A stretch of DNA of 64,000 bases from an uncultured Campylobacter sp. (GTDB taxonomy: Bacteria > Campylobacterota > Campylobacteria > Campylobacterales > Campylobacteraceae), in assembly GCF_937921625.1 (NCBI RefSeq), contig NZ_CAKZTI010000005.1, forward strand, positions 27,982 through 91,981, in the 5' to 3' direction. The translations under genes were made by a program, and so were the position numbers. Of this stretch, positions 33,087-43,000 are shown one piece after another. How positions within the stretch are numbered: position 1 is the first letter of the stretch; each line of letters starts with the position of its first letter. The notes below the pieces were generated by a model. That model saw nothing but the letters and a program-made list of their open reading frames with translations. It was not told the origin of the DNA and searched no databases.

Positions 33087-35597
33087 TTAGACTAGCGCCA
33101 GCTTCAGCACCTCTTCGATCCGATCTACCGGCGTTATTTTCAGATCGTTTTTGACCTCGTCCGGTATCTCCGCCAGGTCGCGCTCGTAGTTTTTGCGCGG
33201 GATCAAAACCTCGGCGATTTTGGCTTTGTGCGCGGCGATGAGCTTCTCCTTAAGCCCGCCGATCGGCAGCACCTTGCCGCTTAGCGTGATCTCGCCCGTC
33301 ATCGCTAGATCGGCGCGTACCTCGCGCTCGCTTAAAATCGACGCAATCGCCGTGCTCATCGTGATGCCGGCGCTCGGTCCGTCCTTCGGCGTCGCGCCTT
33401 CGGGCACGTGGATGTGAAGGTCGAATTTATTATAAATCTGCTCCGAGCTTTCGGAATTCTCCTCCGCGTCTAAATTTCGCGTCGCCGCAGGGCTTTTAGA
33501 TGCGCCGCTATTTGCGCGCAATGCGGAGTTTTTGCCCGCGCGTGAGGCTTTTGCGGCGCCCGCCCCCATGTCTTGAGCGGCTTTGAGCTTGCCCTCGTCG
33601 ATCAGCACCTTTACGACGCTAAAGGCGATTTGCGCGGATTCTTTCATCACGTCGCCGAGCTGGCCCGTGATCGTCATCGCGCCCTTGCCTTTGATCTTGA
33701 CCGCTTCGATCTTGAGCACGTCACCGCCTACCGCAGTCCACGCAAGCCCGTTTACTATGCCGATTTGATCGCGTTTTTCAACCTCGTCGATCTCGAAAAC
33801 CTTCTTATTTAGGAATTCGCTTAAATTTTTCGTCGTAACGATGATCTTTTTAAACTCTTTGTCTTTTAAAATTTTAACCGCGACCTTGCGGAAGATCGCT
33901 GCGATCTGGCGGCGCAAATTTCGCACGCCGCTTTCGCGCGTGTACTCTTCGATGATCTCGGCAAGGGCTGCGGGGTTGATCGCTACGTCGGCGGCTTTGA
34001 GCCCGTGGCGTTGCAGCTCCTGAGGGATCAGATAGTCTTTGGCGATCTGAAACTTCTCCTGCGGCGTGTATGAGCTAAGCTCGATAAACTCCATCCTATC
34101 GCGCAGCGGCGCGGGTATGAGAGATACGTCGTTTGCCGTGGCGATAAAGATAATCTTGCTAAGATCGATATTGAAATTTAGATAATAATCCCTAAAGCTC
34201 GAGTTTTGCTCTGGGTCTAAAATTTCAAGCAGAACCGCCGTCGGATCGCCCTTGTATGAGCTTGAAATTTTATCGATCTCATCAAGCACGATGACGGGGT
34301 TCATCTGATTTGCCTCGATGAGACCTTGCACGATGCGACCCGGCATCGCGCCGATGTAGGTGCGGCGGTGTCCGCGTAGCTCGTTTACGTCCTCGAGCCC
34401 ACCTAAGGCGATGCGGATAAGTTTGCGCTTAAGCGCGGTCGCGATAGAGTTCGCAAGGCTCGTCTTGCCTACGCCAGGAGGGCCGTAGAAGCACAAGATC
34501 GCGCCGCCGTTTTTGCCGTCCTCTTTACTCTTCTTGCTGCTTGTGCCGCGAAGCTCCAAAAGCTGCTTTAGCGCGAAATACTCCTCGATGCGCGCCTTGG
34601 GCTTTTTTAGCGAGTGGTGGTCTTTATTTAGCTGAGCGGTAACGCCCTCGATGGACATCTTGTGTTTGGCGGTCTTTTCAAAAGGCACCTCCAAAACCCA
34701 GTCCAGATAGCTCTGCACTAGCCCCGCATCGGCGCTGTCCGGATGGAGACGGGCAAATTTATCGATCTGCTTTTTGATCTCTTTGTAGGCATCCTCGCCC
34801 AAATAGGGCTTTTTAGCCTCCAGTTTTTTGCGGTACTCCTCGATCTCGACATCGCGATCGGCATCGCCGCCGAGCTCCTTTTGGATCTGTTTGAGCTGCT
34901 CTTTTAAAAAATACTCTTTGTTCGTCTTGTCGATCTTGGAGTGAACTTTGCTTTTGATCTCCTTTTCGAGCCTTTGGGCTTCGATCTCGTCGGAGATGTA
35001 GTTGATGAGGTTGAAAAGGCGCTTTTGCAAGTTGCTCTCGGTAAAAAACGAGTAGGCTACCTGCTTTTTTAACCGCAGTGCGCTTAAAATGAGATCGCAG
35101 ACGCGCGTGGCGTCGGTGCCGTCGTCGATGGTTTTTAGTAGATCGTTCGGGAAAAAATGCGTGAGCGTGCTAAGCGTCTTGGTTTTTTCCTTCAGTACGC
35201 TTACCAGCGCGTCTAATTTCTGGTCATTGCCGCGCTCGTCGTGGATGATATCGACGGTAGCGATTAGCGGATCTTGCGAAATTTCTTTTACGATTTTGCC
35301 TTTTAGCGCGCCTTGAAATAAAATTTTAACCCGACCGTCGGGAAGCGGTACGGTTCTCATCACGGAGCCCACGACGCCTGCGTTATAGATACCGCCGAAG
35401 CTTCTATCGCCGCTAAATTCCGACTTTGAGCTTACGACCATTATCATAGATTCGTTCTTGGCGGCTAGATCGAGAGCCTTTTTGTTATGCTCGTCGCCGA
35501 TGAAAAGGGGCGCTATCATAAACGGATATAAAAATAGCTCGTCCTCGACGATGATAGGCAGATCGCTCGGGAAGGTTGTATTTTGTATCAGTTGCAT
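33087..35597 (-). CDS. lon: ATP-dependent protease La (Lon)
   Basis: The 836-residue product has the Lon N-terminal substrate domain (1-200), a coiled coil, an AAA+ module with Walker A GPPGVGKTSLANS and Walker B NPVIVLDEIDK, and a Ser-Lys protease domain (PKDGPSAGITMSTA with the Ser, GGLKEKLIAAHKA with the Lys). It degrades misfolded and regulatory proteins in the cytoplasm. A Ala/Ser/Asn-rich insertion of about 45 residues (about 672-718, AGKNSALRANSGASKSPAA) lies at the start of the protease domain and is not part of the usual family. AGGAGGAG precedes the ATG. It follows bamD by 8 bases, as in C. jejuni. Confidence 0.96.
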   Translation of the reverse strand: MQLIQNTTFPSDLPIIVEDELFLYPFMIAPLFIGDEHNKKALDLAAKNESMIMVVSSKSEFSGDRSFGGIYNAGVVGSVMRTVPLPDGRVKILFQGALKGKIVKEISQDPLIATVDIIHDERGNDQKLDALVSVLKEKTKTLSTLTHFFPNDLLKTIDDGTDATRVCDLILSALRLKKQVAYSFFTESNLQKRLFNLINYISDEIEAQRLEKEIKSKVHSKIDKTNKEYFLKEQLKQIQKELGGDADRDVEIEEYRKKLEAKKPYLGEDAYKEIKKQIDKFARLHPDSADAGLVQSYLDWVLEVPFEKTAKHKMSIEGVTAQLNKDHHSLKKPKARIEEYFALKQLLELRGTSSKKSKEDGKNGGAILCFYGPPGVGKTSLANSIATALKRKLIRIALGGLEDVNELRGHRRTYIGAMPGRIVQGLIEANQMNPVIVLDEIDKISSSYKGDPTAVLLEILDPEQNSSFRDYYLNFNIDLSKIIFIATANDVSLIPAPLRDRMEFIELSSYTPQEKFQIAKDYLIPQELQRHGLKAADVAINPAALAEIIEEYTRESGVRNLRRQIAAIFRKVAVKILKDKEFKKIIVTTKNLSEFLNKKVFEIDEVEKRDQIGIVNGLAWTAVGGDVLKIEAVKIKGKGAMTITGQLGDVMKESAQIAFSVVKVLIDEGKLKAAQDMGAGAAKASRAGKNSALRANSGASKSPAATRNLDAEENSESSEQIYNKFDLHIHVPEGATPKDGPSAGITMSTAIASILSEREVRADLAMTGEITLSGKVLPIGGLKEKLIAAHKAKIAEVLIPRKNYERDLAEIPDEVKNDLKITPVDRIEEVLKLALV

Positions 35598-35605
35598 CGC
35601 TCCTC

Positions 35606-36253
35606 CTACTCAAAAATCGCGCGATACCAAGGCGAGCGAGGTTTGATGACGTCGGTACCGTTTAATGGGGATTCTTCGATGCGCTGCTCGTAGATTTTGG
35701 CGGAACTTTCGCGGTCGGTACGCTGGTAAAGGTCTTTGATGTCGATATTTAGCTGATGCTCGGCAAGTCTGAGCTTCGTTAGCATCGTCTCAAGTAGCGG
35801 ACGATACTCGCTCTGCGGATATTCAGCTATAAATTTTCGAATTTCGTCGATGCTGTTTAGCATTAGCTTTTGGTTGCGGTTCGGGCGGCTAAAGGAGTCG
35901 AAATTTGCTCTGATCTTTAGAAATCTCGCATATTCGATCTTTTGCGTCGTGCCGTAGAGGCGGATATACTCGTCTAGGTATTTGTTTGCTTTCTCATAGT
36001 TTTCATCCTCCACAAAAGCCCACGCCATAATGAGTGTCATCTCCTCAAGCAGAGGCGAAGCGATATGCTCGCTAGAAAAGCTAGTATAGTGCTTCTCGGC
36101 ATCCTCCATGCTGGCGTTGTTTATATCTTCTAAAATTTTAGAATACCATGCCTCGGGGCTTAGATTAAAAAGCTCGTCGTCGCCTTTGCCACTGCAGCCG
36201 CCGATAAACGCGATAAATAGGAGAGCGGATAGAATTTTACTTAGATTTGTCAT
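35606..36253 (-). CDS. bamD: Outer membrane assembly lipoprotein BamD
   Basis: The 215-residue product has a lipoprotein signal (LLFIAFIGGC) and TPR-like helical repeats (YSKILEDINNASMEDAEKHY, FVEDENYEKANKYLDEYIRL) characteristic of BamD, the essential partner of BamA in outer-membrane beta-barrel insertion. AAGGA precedes the ATG. It is the first gene of a bamD-lon pair, divergent from the prepilin operon across a 250-base region. Confidence 0.93.
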   Translation of the reverse strand: MTNLSKILSALLFIAFIGGCSGKGDDELFNLSPEAWYSKILEDINNASMEDAEKHYTSFSSEHIASPLLEEMTLIMAWAFVEDENYEKANKYLDEYIRLYGTTQKIEYARFLKIRANFDSFSRPNRNQKLMLNSIDEIRKFIAEYPQSEYRPLLETMLTKLRLAEHQLNIDIKDLYQRTDRESSAKIYEQRIEESPLNGTDVIKPRSPWYRAIFE

Positions 36254-36433
36254 AAAAAATCCTTGGAATTTATTTAGCTTGTAATTTTATAGTCTTTGAG
36301 TAAATGCAAGCTTAAATTCCGCGTTCAAATTTAAAAATGGAATTTCTTTAAAATTTTTATGCGTTCGGGCTTAAAAATCTTTGTAAACCGAAAAAATTTA
36401 CGCGATAAATTCTAAATTTAAGTTTAACAATAG

Positions 36434-36439
36434 TATAAT
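36434..36439 (+). promoter_or_regulatory. Probable -10 box of the prepilin operon
   Basis: TATAAT, preceded by AG, lies 66 bases before the ATG at 36506; the upstream DNA is strongly AT-rich. Confidence 0.55.
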
Positions 36440-36505
36440 TAGCGCCGATAACGCAGAGTAAGTTTGCGTTTCCGTAATTTCAAAATTTTAAAGAAAGGAT
36501 GTAAG

Positions 36506-37252
36506 ATGAAAAAAGGTTTTACTCTAATTGAGCTGATCTTTACTATCGTGATTTTGGCGATTACGACGATGGCGATCCCTCGTATCGTCGCGCAGACGAC
36601 CGAGCTAAACGCCCTCGCGATCAAAGAGGAGCTCGTATATAACGCCAAAGCTTTGATGTCGCGTGTGTCTAAGGCGCAATGGGATAGTGCGTATGCTAAT
36701 GATGCTACATGCGGAGGCGATGCGAGCTGCATGGATAGAATTTTGACCGTAACTCCAGGCGTAGATGATTCGGGCAATAGTACCAAGGAAGTTAGACCGG
36801 GGATTTTGCCGGAAGCTAGTCAGCGTGGAATCAGCTCCCAAACTCCGGCTACAAAAAAGCAATTTGGTAGAAATGGAATTTCGGTTGGCGGAGGTCGTTA
36901 TAACGATATTGACGACTACGACCAGTTCACGACCGATATAAGAGTCGGTGATCTGGTAGGCTCTAGCAGCAAGGGTGACTTCATTCTAAATACTAGGATT
37001 AATATAGATGTGGATTATGTAGCAGAGCCTTTTACTGCTGCGCAGTATGCTACCGGTACCGATATAAGTGGTGTTCTTAGTGATAAGCCATCCAATGGCG
37101 CTGTTACCAATATCAAGATGGTTAGGGTTGCTGCTACGGATCTCAACGATGCTGTAGCGAGAGACGGTGCTGCTAAATCAGTCGTTTTAAAAGCGTTTTT
37201 ATCTAATATCGGCGTCGGCGTCCAGACAACCGTTACTAGACGATATAACTGA
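36506..37252 (+). CDS. Type IV prepilin-like / pseudopilin protein 1
   Basis: The 248-residue product begins at ATG 36506 (AAGAAAGGATG-type Shine-Dalgarno just upstream); an ATG 42 bases earlier gives an atypical leader. The N-terminus MKKGFTLIELIFTIVILA is a class III prepilin signal: cleavage between Gly4 and Phe5, and Glu at +5. The long C-terminal domain (Gly/Asp/Thr-rich) contains two Cys (CGGDASC, residues about 72-77) likely to form a disulfide. It resembles major or minor pseudopilins (GspH/PilE class) but no family beyond the N-terminus is assigned. It is the first of three consecutive pilin-like genes. Confidence 0.85.
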   Translation: MKKGFTLIELIFTIVILAITTMAIPRIVAQTTELNALAIKEELVYNAKALMSRVSKAQWDSAYANDATCGGDASCMDRILTVTPGVDDSGNSTKEVRPGILPEASQRGISSQTPATKKQFGRNGISVGGGRYNDIDDYDQFTTDIRVGDLVGSSSKGDFILNTRINIDVDYVAEPFTAAQYATGTDISGVLSDKPSNGAVTNIKMVRVAATDLNDAVARDGAAKSVVLKAFLSNIGVGVQTTVTRRYN

Positions 37253-37264
37253 CAGGAGCGCGAG

Positions 37265-38338
37265 ATGAAAAAAGGTTTTACCCTTATAGAGCTAGTGTTT
37301 GTTATCGTAGTGCTAGGTATCATCTCGATGTTTGGTGCCGATCTATACACGAAGATCTACAAATCCTACGTACATGTGCGCGCAGTAAACCAACTGGAAG
37401 CCAGAACGCAAAATGCGATGATGCTAATCACAAACCGCTTGGAGGATAGAATAAAAAGCTCTACCATAGGCAGGGAGCTTAGCTCAAATGAGTTTGTACC
37501 GATTAGTGATCTTACTGATCCGAAATACGACATACTAGAATGGATCGGTCAAAGCATAGAGACGAGAAATATAAATAAGAGAACTCCAGGTTGGAGTGGT
37601 TTCATGTCAATGTCTCAGCTTCGAGATGACAAATGGAAAGCAGGTATAGAAGATGCTGGCTATATTGGGAATACGAGAGCTGAATTTAATATGGTCTCCT
37701 TGGGTAGCGATTTTCCGCAAGTAGCTAGGATAGTTCAGAACTTAAGGGCTACCGCGTATAATACTCCGTCTAATAACACCCAAGTTGCCGTTATTTTTAG
37801 GGTCGTTACTAACGATGCCTCCCCTACTAGCGTAGGTATAGGCTTCGGCTACGATAGAGCGGTTCAAGCAAACGGTAGCAATCGCGTGTTGATCGCCGTA
37901 GGTACTCCTAGTGCTGCGGGTAGCGGTAATATGGAAGGCGAAACTATCAGGATAAATCAGTATCCGCTCAATCCAAATAACGATAACTCACAGGAATTCT
38001 CCGAGCAGTATTATATAGCTCATAGTGCCTACGCGATCGTTCCAGATTTAGGGGGTAGGGATAGTATTGTATATATGAGAGATAATGCTGGTAATGTATT
38101 AAGTAAAAATTTTGATTTGGTTTTAAAATATAATTATCGTCCATGGAGCACTGTTGCAAACGATGCGAACTCATACAATGTTGCTAGCAGCGCGTTACTA
38201 GCCGAGGACGTGAGCTTGTTTAGGTTCAAGGACGATAACGGCGCTGTTGCGCTTAAACTATGTATGAGAGATGACGGCAGAAATTTCGATCCCGCAGAGC
38301 TGGATCTAAACGTTTGTAAAGCACAGGTGGTGTACTAA
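37265..38338 (+). CDS. Prepilin-like protein 2 (PilW/GspJ class)
   Basis: The 357-residue product starts MKKGFTLIELVFVIVVLG with the same Gly/Phe cleavage site and Glu +5. It is longer than most major pilins, with an extended C-terminal domain, fitting a minor pilin of the PilW/GspJ type; this is judged by size and order rather than a recognised motif. Two Cys (KLCMRD and LNVCKAQ) close to the C-terminus could pair. GGAGCG precedes the ATG. It is 12 bases after gene 1 and its stop overlaps the start of gene 3 by one base (TAATG), so translation is coupled. Confidence 0.8.
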   Translation: MKKGFTLIELVFVIVVLGIISMFGADLYTKIYKSYVHVRAVNQLEARTQNAMMLITNRLEDRIKSSTIGRELSSNEFVPISDLTDPKYDILEWIGQSIETRNINKRTPGWSGFMSMSQLRDDKWKAGIEDAGYIGNTRAEFNMVSLGSDFPQVARIVQNLRATAYNTPSNNTQVAVIFRVVTNDASPTSVGIGFGYDRAVQANGSNRVLIAVGTPSAAGSGNMEGETIRINQYPLNPNNDNSQEFSEQYYIAHSAYAIVPDLGGRDSIVYMRDNAGNVLSKNFDLVLKYNYRPWSTVANDANSYNVASSALLAEDVSLFRFKDDNGAVALKLCMRDDGRNFDPAELDLNVCKAQVVY

Positions 38339-38871
38339 TGAAAACTATGCAAAAAGGCTTTGCTCTGGTAGCAGCCATATTTTTTATCATCATTGTAGCG
38401 ACTACGGCAATTACGGCGTTATCTATCGCGTCTATGACGGCTCGCGATGTCAATAATATCCAAGGCAGGGAGCAGGCGCTACTGCTAGCTCAGAGCGCTA
38501 CGGAGTTAGCCGTCCTTGCTATGCAAAAGCATGAGTATCTAACTACCGAGCTTAAGGAAAAGGGCTCTACTGCTGCGACTAATCCTACATTAAATACGAT
38601 TACGCTTGAGTATCCGTCAAATGATCCGGCTCAAAAGATGTTTGATATCACCGTGACATTCGGATATTTCGATATACAGCTGGGTGCGCCCGGCAATCAT
38701 ACCGTCGCTTATAGTAATTTTGGGCAAGGCTCGTCAGAAAGTCTTGCGAACGGTAGTGTGGGCAGAATTTTAAGTCATGCCGCGCTTGTAGATGTGGTAG
38801 TAAAATCTAATGTAGCGGTTATGGGAAGGCCACAGATCACATATCATAGGCGTACTATTCAAAAACCATAA
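38338..38871 (+). CDS. Prepilin-like protein 3 without Glu5 (PilX/GspK class)
   Basis: The 177-residue product begins MKTMQKGFALVAAIFFIIIV. Cleavage is predicted between Gly7 and Phe8, but position +5 is Ala, not the Glu that most pilins use to pair with the N-terminus of the previous subunit. Lack of Glu5 is known for GspK, the tip pseudopilin of type II secretion, and is tolerated only at the tip. The remainder (REQALLLAQSATELAVLAMQ) is PilX-like. No Cys are seen. It follows gene 2 with a 1-base overlap and is followed, after a Shine-Dalgarno, by a ribosome hibernation factor gene. Confidence 0.8.
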   Translation: MKTMQKGFALVAAIFFIIIVATTAITALSIASMTARDVNNIQGREQALLLAQSATELAVLAMQKHEYLTTELKEKGSTAATNPTLNTITLEYPSNDPAQKMFDITVTFGYFDIQLGAPGNHTVAYSNFGQGSSESLANGSVGRILSHAALVDVVVKSNVAVMGRPQITYHRRTIQKP

Positions 38872-38886
38872 TGCAAAGGAGAGACG

Positions 38887-39429
38887 ATGAATTTAAATAT
38901 CGTAGGTAAGCAGTTTGAGTTGACGGAGCCCATCAAAGAGTATATCGAGAACGCATTTGAAACGCTTGAGAAATATAATCTAGATCTTATCTCGGGACGC
39001 TGCGTAATCTCAGCCGACGAAAAACAGGGTAAAAAAGGCTTTGTAGTGGATTTTTCTTTAAATTTAGCGCATAAAGACACCATAGTCGTGCGCCAGAAAG
39101 ATAAGGATCTCTATGCCGCCGTCGATCTCATCGTAGATCGCGCTTCAAAAGTGCTTCGCAGATACCACGATAAGGTAAATTCTCATAAAAATCGCGACGA
39201 AATGAAACAAAACGCCGTAGATAATGCAGTCGGTGCCAATAAGCTAAATTTAAATGATGAAGTCGATGAGATCGTCCCTACCGAGCTGGATCTATATAAG
39301 CCGCTAGAGATCGACGAGGCGCTAAATAAGCTTAAAGAAAGCACCGATCAGTTCTTGGTCTTTAACGATATGGATGCTAAAATGCGCGTGCTTTATAAGC
39401 GTAAGGACGGTAAATTCGGTCTGTTTTAG
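38887..39429 (+). CDS. hpf: Ribosome hibernation-promoting factor (long HPF / RaiA family)
   Basis: The 180-residue product has an N-terminal S30AE domain (about 1-100, MNLNIVGKQFELTEPIKEYI) and a C-terminal domain (about 125-180, LDLYKPLEIDEALNKLKEST, then VLYKRKDGKFGLF) that mark the long HPF. Long HPF dimerises 70S ribosomes to 100S particles in stationary phase. AAAGGAGAG precedes the ATG. The gene follows the third prepilin by 15 bases and ends at a terminator, so it is probably transcribed with the pilin genes, an odd combination. Confidence 0.92.
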   Translation: MNLNIVGKQFELTEPIKEYIENAFETLEKYNLDLISGRCVISADEKQGKKGFVVDFSLNLAHKDTIVVRQKDKDLYAAVDLIVDRASKVLRRYHDKVNSHKNRDEMKQNAVDNAVGANKLNLNDEVDEIVPTELDLYKPLEIDEALNKLKESTDQFLVFNDMDAKMRVLYKRKDGKFGLF

Positions 39430-39460
39430 CTAAATTTCATATTCGGGTATTTGAAATTTC

Positions 39461-39502
39461 AAGCGCTCGAGTTCTGATGAAATTCGGATCGGGTGCTTTT
39501 TT
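39461..39502 (+). terminator. Terminator of the prepilin-hpf operon
   Basis: AAGCGCTCGA (39461-39470) pairs with TCGGGTGCTT (39489-39498), including two G-U pairs, with an 18-base loop, followed by TTTT. It is 31 bases past the hpf stop. Confidence 0.65.
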
Positions 39503-40021
39503 AAAATCGTCTCTGTTATAACATAGCGCCGATGAACTTTGGAAAAATAGCTGGTCATGTTTTTGCAAAGTCTAAATTGCGATGTCTTTAATTCGCTGCA
39601 CTAGGAATTTTTACAGAGTAATACCGCCCGATTTTTAGTTGTGACAAGCCTTGTTGCGAGAATTATCTACGAGCAGTGAAGCCGTAAAGCGAATGTGGGT
39701 GAAGTTGCATGAGCAAAAAATCGCGCTCAACTCGCCGTAAGCGAGCCGGCTTTTCGTAGCGGATGTAAAATTTATTTCAACATCAAATAGTAACAGAGCT
39801 TTTGAATTTTAAAATTTGCTGAAATTTTTGATAAATTTCCGCATTTTTTATATTTTATGAAATTTTTTCATCGTTAAGTTTTCATCGCGTTGTCGTTATT
39901 TGCCGTCCCATTTGAAATAAATTAAATTTTAATTATAAATCTTTCAAATTGCACTGTAATTTAAGCAAAAAAAATGTAAAATAATAGTCAAAAATTATGT
40001 TATTGACCGGAGGGTAGTATC
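39503..40021. other. AT-rich leader/promoter region of the giant secreted-protein gene
   Basis: No gene is seen. From about 39770 to 39990 the DNA is strongly AT-rich (runs such as GAAATTTTTGATAAATTTCC and TGTAAAATAATAG). A TAAAAT lies near 39978, and a strong Shine-Dalgarno CCGGAGGGTAG is placed just before the ATG at 40022. Confidence 0.5.
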
Positions 40022-43000
40022 ATGAAAGTTAAGAGTTTTAGCTTTGCGCCCATTTTGGCGCTGTTGTTTTGTTTCGCGACGGGAGTATTCGCAGATGATG
40101 TTAGGTCGAACGTGAAGATAAATCCTGCTACCCCAATAAGCAACGAGTATCGTGACGATGGCGTGCTGGACGGAAAGATAGGCAGAAGTGGTTGGACTTG
40201 GAACGGAAATGAGGGTTTGTATAATTTCACCACTATAAAAAACTTTCCGTCTGACGAATTAAACCAAAAGCCGATAGTTAGATTCGGCGGTGCGGGCACA
40301 TACGTCTTTGGAGACTACGCCGTGACTGGAAAGCCGGTGATTAAATTAAGCTGGCCTTCTGCTTTAGGCCATGGTTACATGTGGGGAGCAAAAGGCACAT
40401 ACATTAAAGATGACGGCGACGGACAGTTTTATTTGAATAGTTCAAAAGCTGTTTTGAGGCTTCCTAAGGGCGTGACTAAAGACGATATAGTCTATGCGAG
40501 ACTTTATTGGCAGGGAAATATATTCAGCACGACTGATTTTGACAGCAAAGCAGAATACAACAGCAAAGACGGAAAAAAATTGACCGGTTTTGCTAAGGGG
40601 TATACACGGGTGAAATTTAAAATGAAAAGCTCGAAAGGTAAAGCTAGCATAATAGAAGATGTTTATAGAGATAGATGCGAAGGAACGGCTGCTTGGAACT
40701 TTTTGGCAGAATCTCGCAAGCCCTTACGTTTGCGTTTAAAATATGGCTGCACTAAAGATATTACCGATCTAGTCAAGACATATTTTGAACCTTATTCCGA
40801 CAGCATTGAATTTACTGTAGGAAACGTAAAAACGAGTGATGGTGAGGATCAAAGCGGTGCAGATTTTACCAATGGAGAGTTCAACAGCGTTCGTCTTGGG
40901 CCGTACGGCGGATGGGGAATAATCGTAGTATATGATAAAACCGCCCCGTCCAGAAGGGCTTTGCTAGATAATTTACAATCTAACGATAGCGTAACGGGTC
41001 AAAAAATGACTTATAAAGAAGCCGTAGAATATAAAAATAAATATTTTAAACCAAAAAACGTAACTATTTACGGCGATTATTTTGTCCTCACCCCTTGGGA
41101 TAAGGGATATACGCCTATAAACATTAACGCTACCATCAATGGATTTTATACACCTAGAAGTGGGTCCGTAAGTGCAAAGCTAGGGTTTTTAGGGTTTGGT
41201 GGCGAGAGACAAATGACCTCCGACGAGTATTTTAAAGTTCAACACAAAGGAACCGCACAAATGGATTCGCTATACGGATCCGGTGTGGTTAATCAACGGT
41301 TAGCTAACGATCGCGCTAATATATACGACGGCTCTGTCGCTTTACTTATAAATGATAACGGCACCTATAAGTATAGCTATCCATACGGCACTGGTTATTT
41401 AGGTGGATTTGATCTGGACGAATTCGATATCGGTTCAAAGATGAAGAATGCGCAATCTAGTCTAAACATCTCTTTGGGTGCGGCGTATGAAGATCTCAAC
41501 GGAGGTCAAGCCGATCAAAACTTCATAAGTATGATTGCTATTTCCGCCGATTTGTATGTCCCTCAAATGTGCTATCAGTATGAAGTCTATAACGCCTCTA
41601 ACTGGGTTAAATTCTTTGATAATGATGGTAACCGAAGAAGCGAAGAGGATGTAAAAAAACTACATGAACCTCCTGAGCAGATCAAAAACCCGGTAGTTGC
41701 GGGTGAAAATATCTATTATAGAATGAAATTTGAAAATAGATTGAATGGCGGCGATAGCGAAGATGCAGCAGGTGCGGTAGTATCGATCGACTTTGGTCAA
41801 GCCGGCGCTACCTATACCAAAGATAGCGCTACTATAAATAACGAGCTAGTCGTAAATGATCCTATCACTACCACTACAAATACCATACCTGCGGCGGCAG
41901 CCGATGAACTAGTCTATTTACGCGATGGTCAAAAGGGTGCATACGAGACTATGAAAGACGTCATAAAAGGTGGCACTCCAAACGTTACGAAGGCTATTTA
42001 TAAAGATAGGCAGTTTACTGCGCTTGACGGTAATATATTGAAATTTTATATAGGTCAAGGCGCGGGAGACTTAACTCCTTCTTCAACACCGGGCGGTAGT
42101 CCTGTACTTGTAGGCGGATTAATGCAGCCAGGTAAAGCGGCATACGGCGAGTTTAATGCTACCGTAAATACGGGTGCAACCATATTGCAGGCTCCTGCCG
42201 TGACACTAAGTTATAAGATGAGCTTGGATATAGGCGGCGGTCAGCGAGTCTTCATAGAGATGGATAGCGCTTCTGAACTTGAATTATGCGACGCGACAAA
42301 GGTTTCTAAAAGCGTTAATATCCTACCTTTAAGCGGTTTACAGGTAGTCAATAAGAATTTTAGTAAAAATGACGACGACGATAGGCTATATACTCAAATC
42401 TCCGATAAGCCTTTCGATGCGAAACTCATCTTTAGACCGGATTATGAGAGCCAATTTTGTAAGAAGTATAAGGATGATACCGGTAAATGCGAGGAATACA
42501 TCGACGCAGCCGCAAATTCTCCTTACTTCAAAAAAGATCCGAATACCGGCAAGCTCGTATATATCGGTAGTGAGGCTAGAAAGCTTGAGAAATTCGACTT
42601 GAGCGGTAAATTGTATTTATCCGTTGTCAGGGCGAGAAATGCCGCTACTACCTCGGATAAAGTTGCCGATAGCGATAAGGGGAATAGCGCAGTTTACTCA
42701 TGCCGATCCGTAACCGATTCCTTAAAAATTCCGTTTAAGATGAAGGACAAAACCGATTACACTATCGATAAGGAAGTGGATTTTAAAGGAAAAAGTATTT
42801 TAGAGCTAAACGATATAGAGATAGGAGATGCGTATCAGGGTCTTACATTTATGCTTAGCTATCGTCCGGATAATCAAGTTGCCTCAGGATCCGATTTAGA
42901 TCAGTATATAAAAAACAAAGATTTAAATAACAGCGATCCTAAGGCTTATTATTCGGAGCTCAAGAAATGGGAGCTTAAAAAGCGATATGGATATTGCGAG

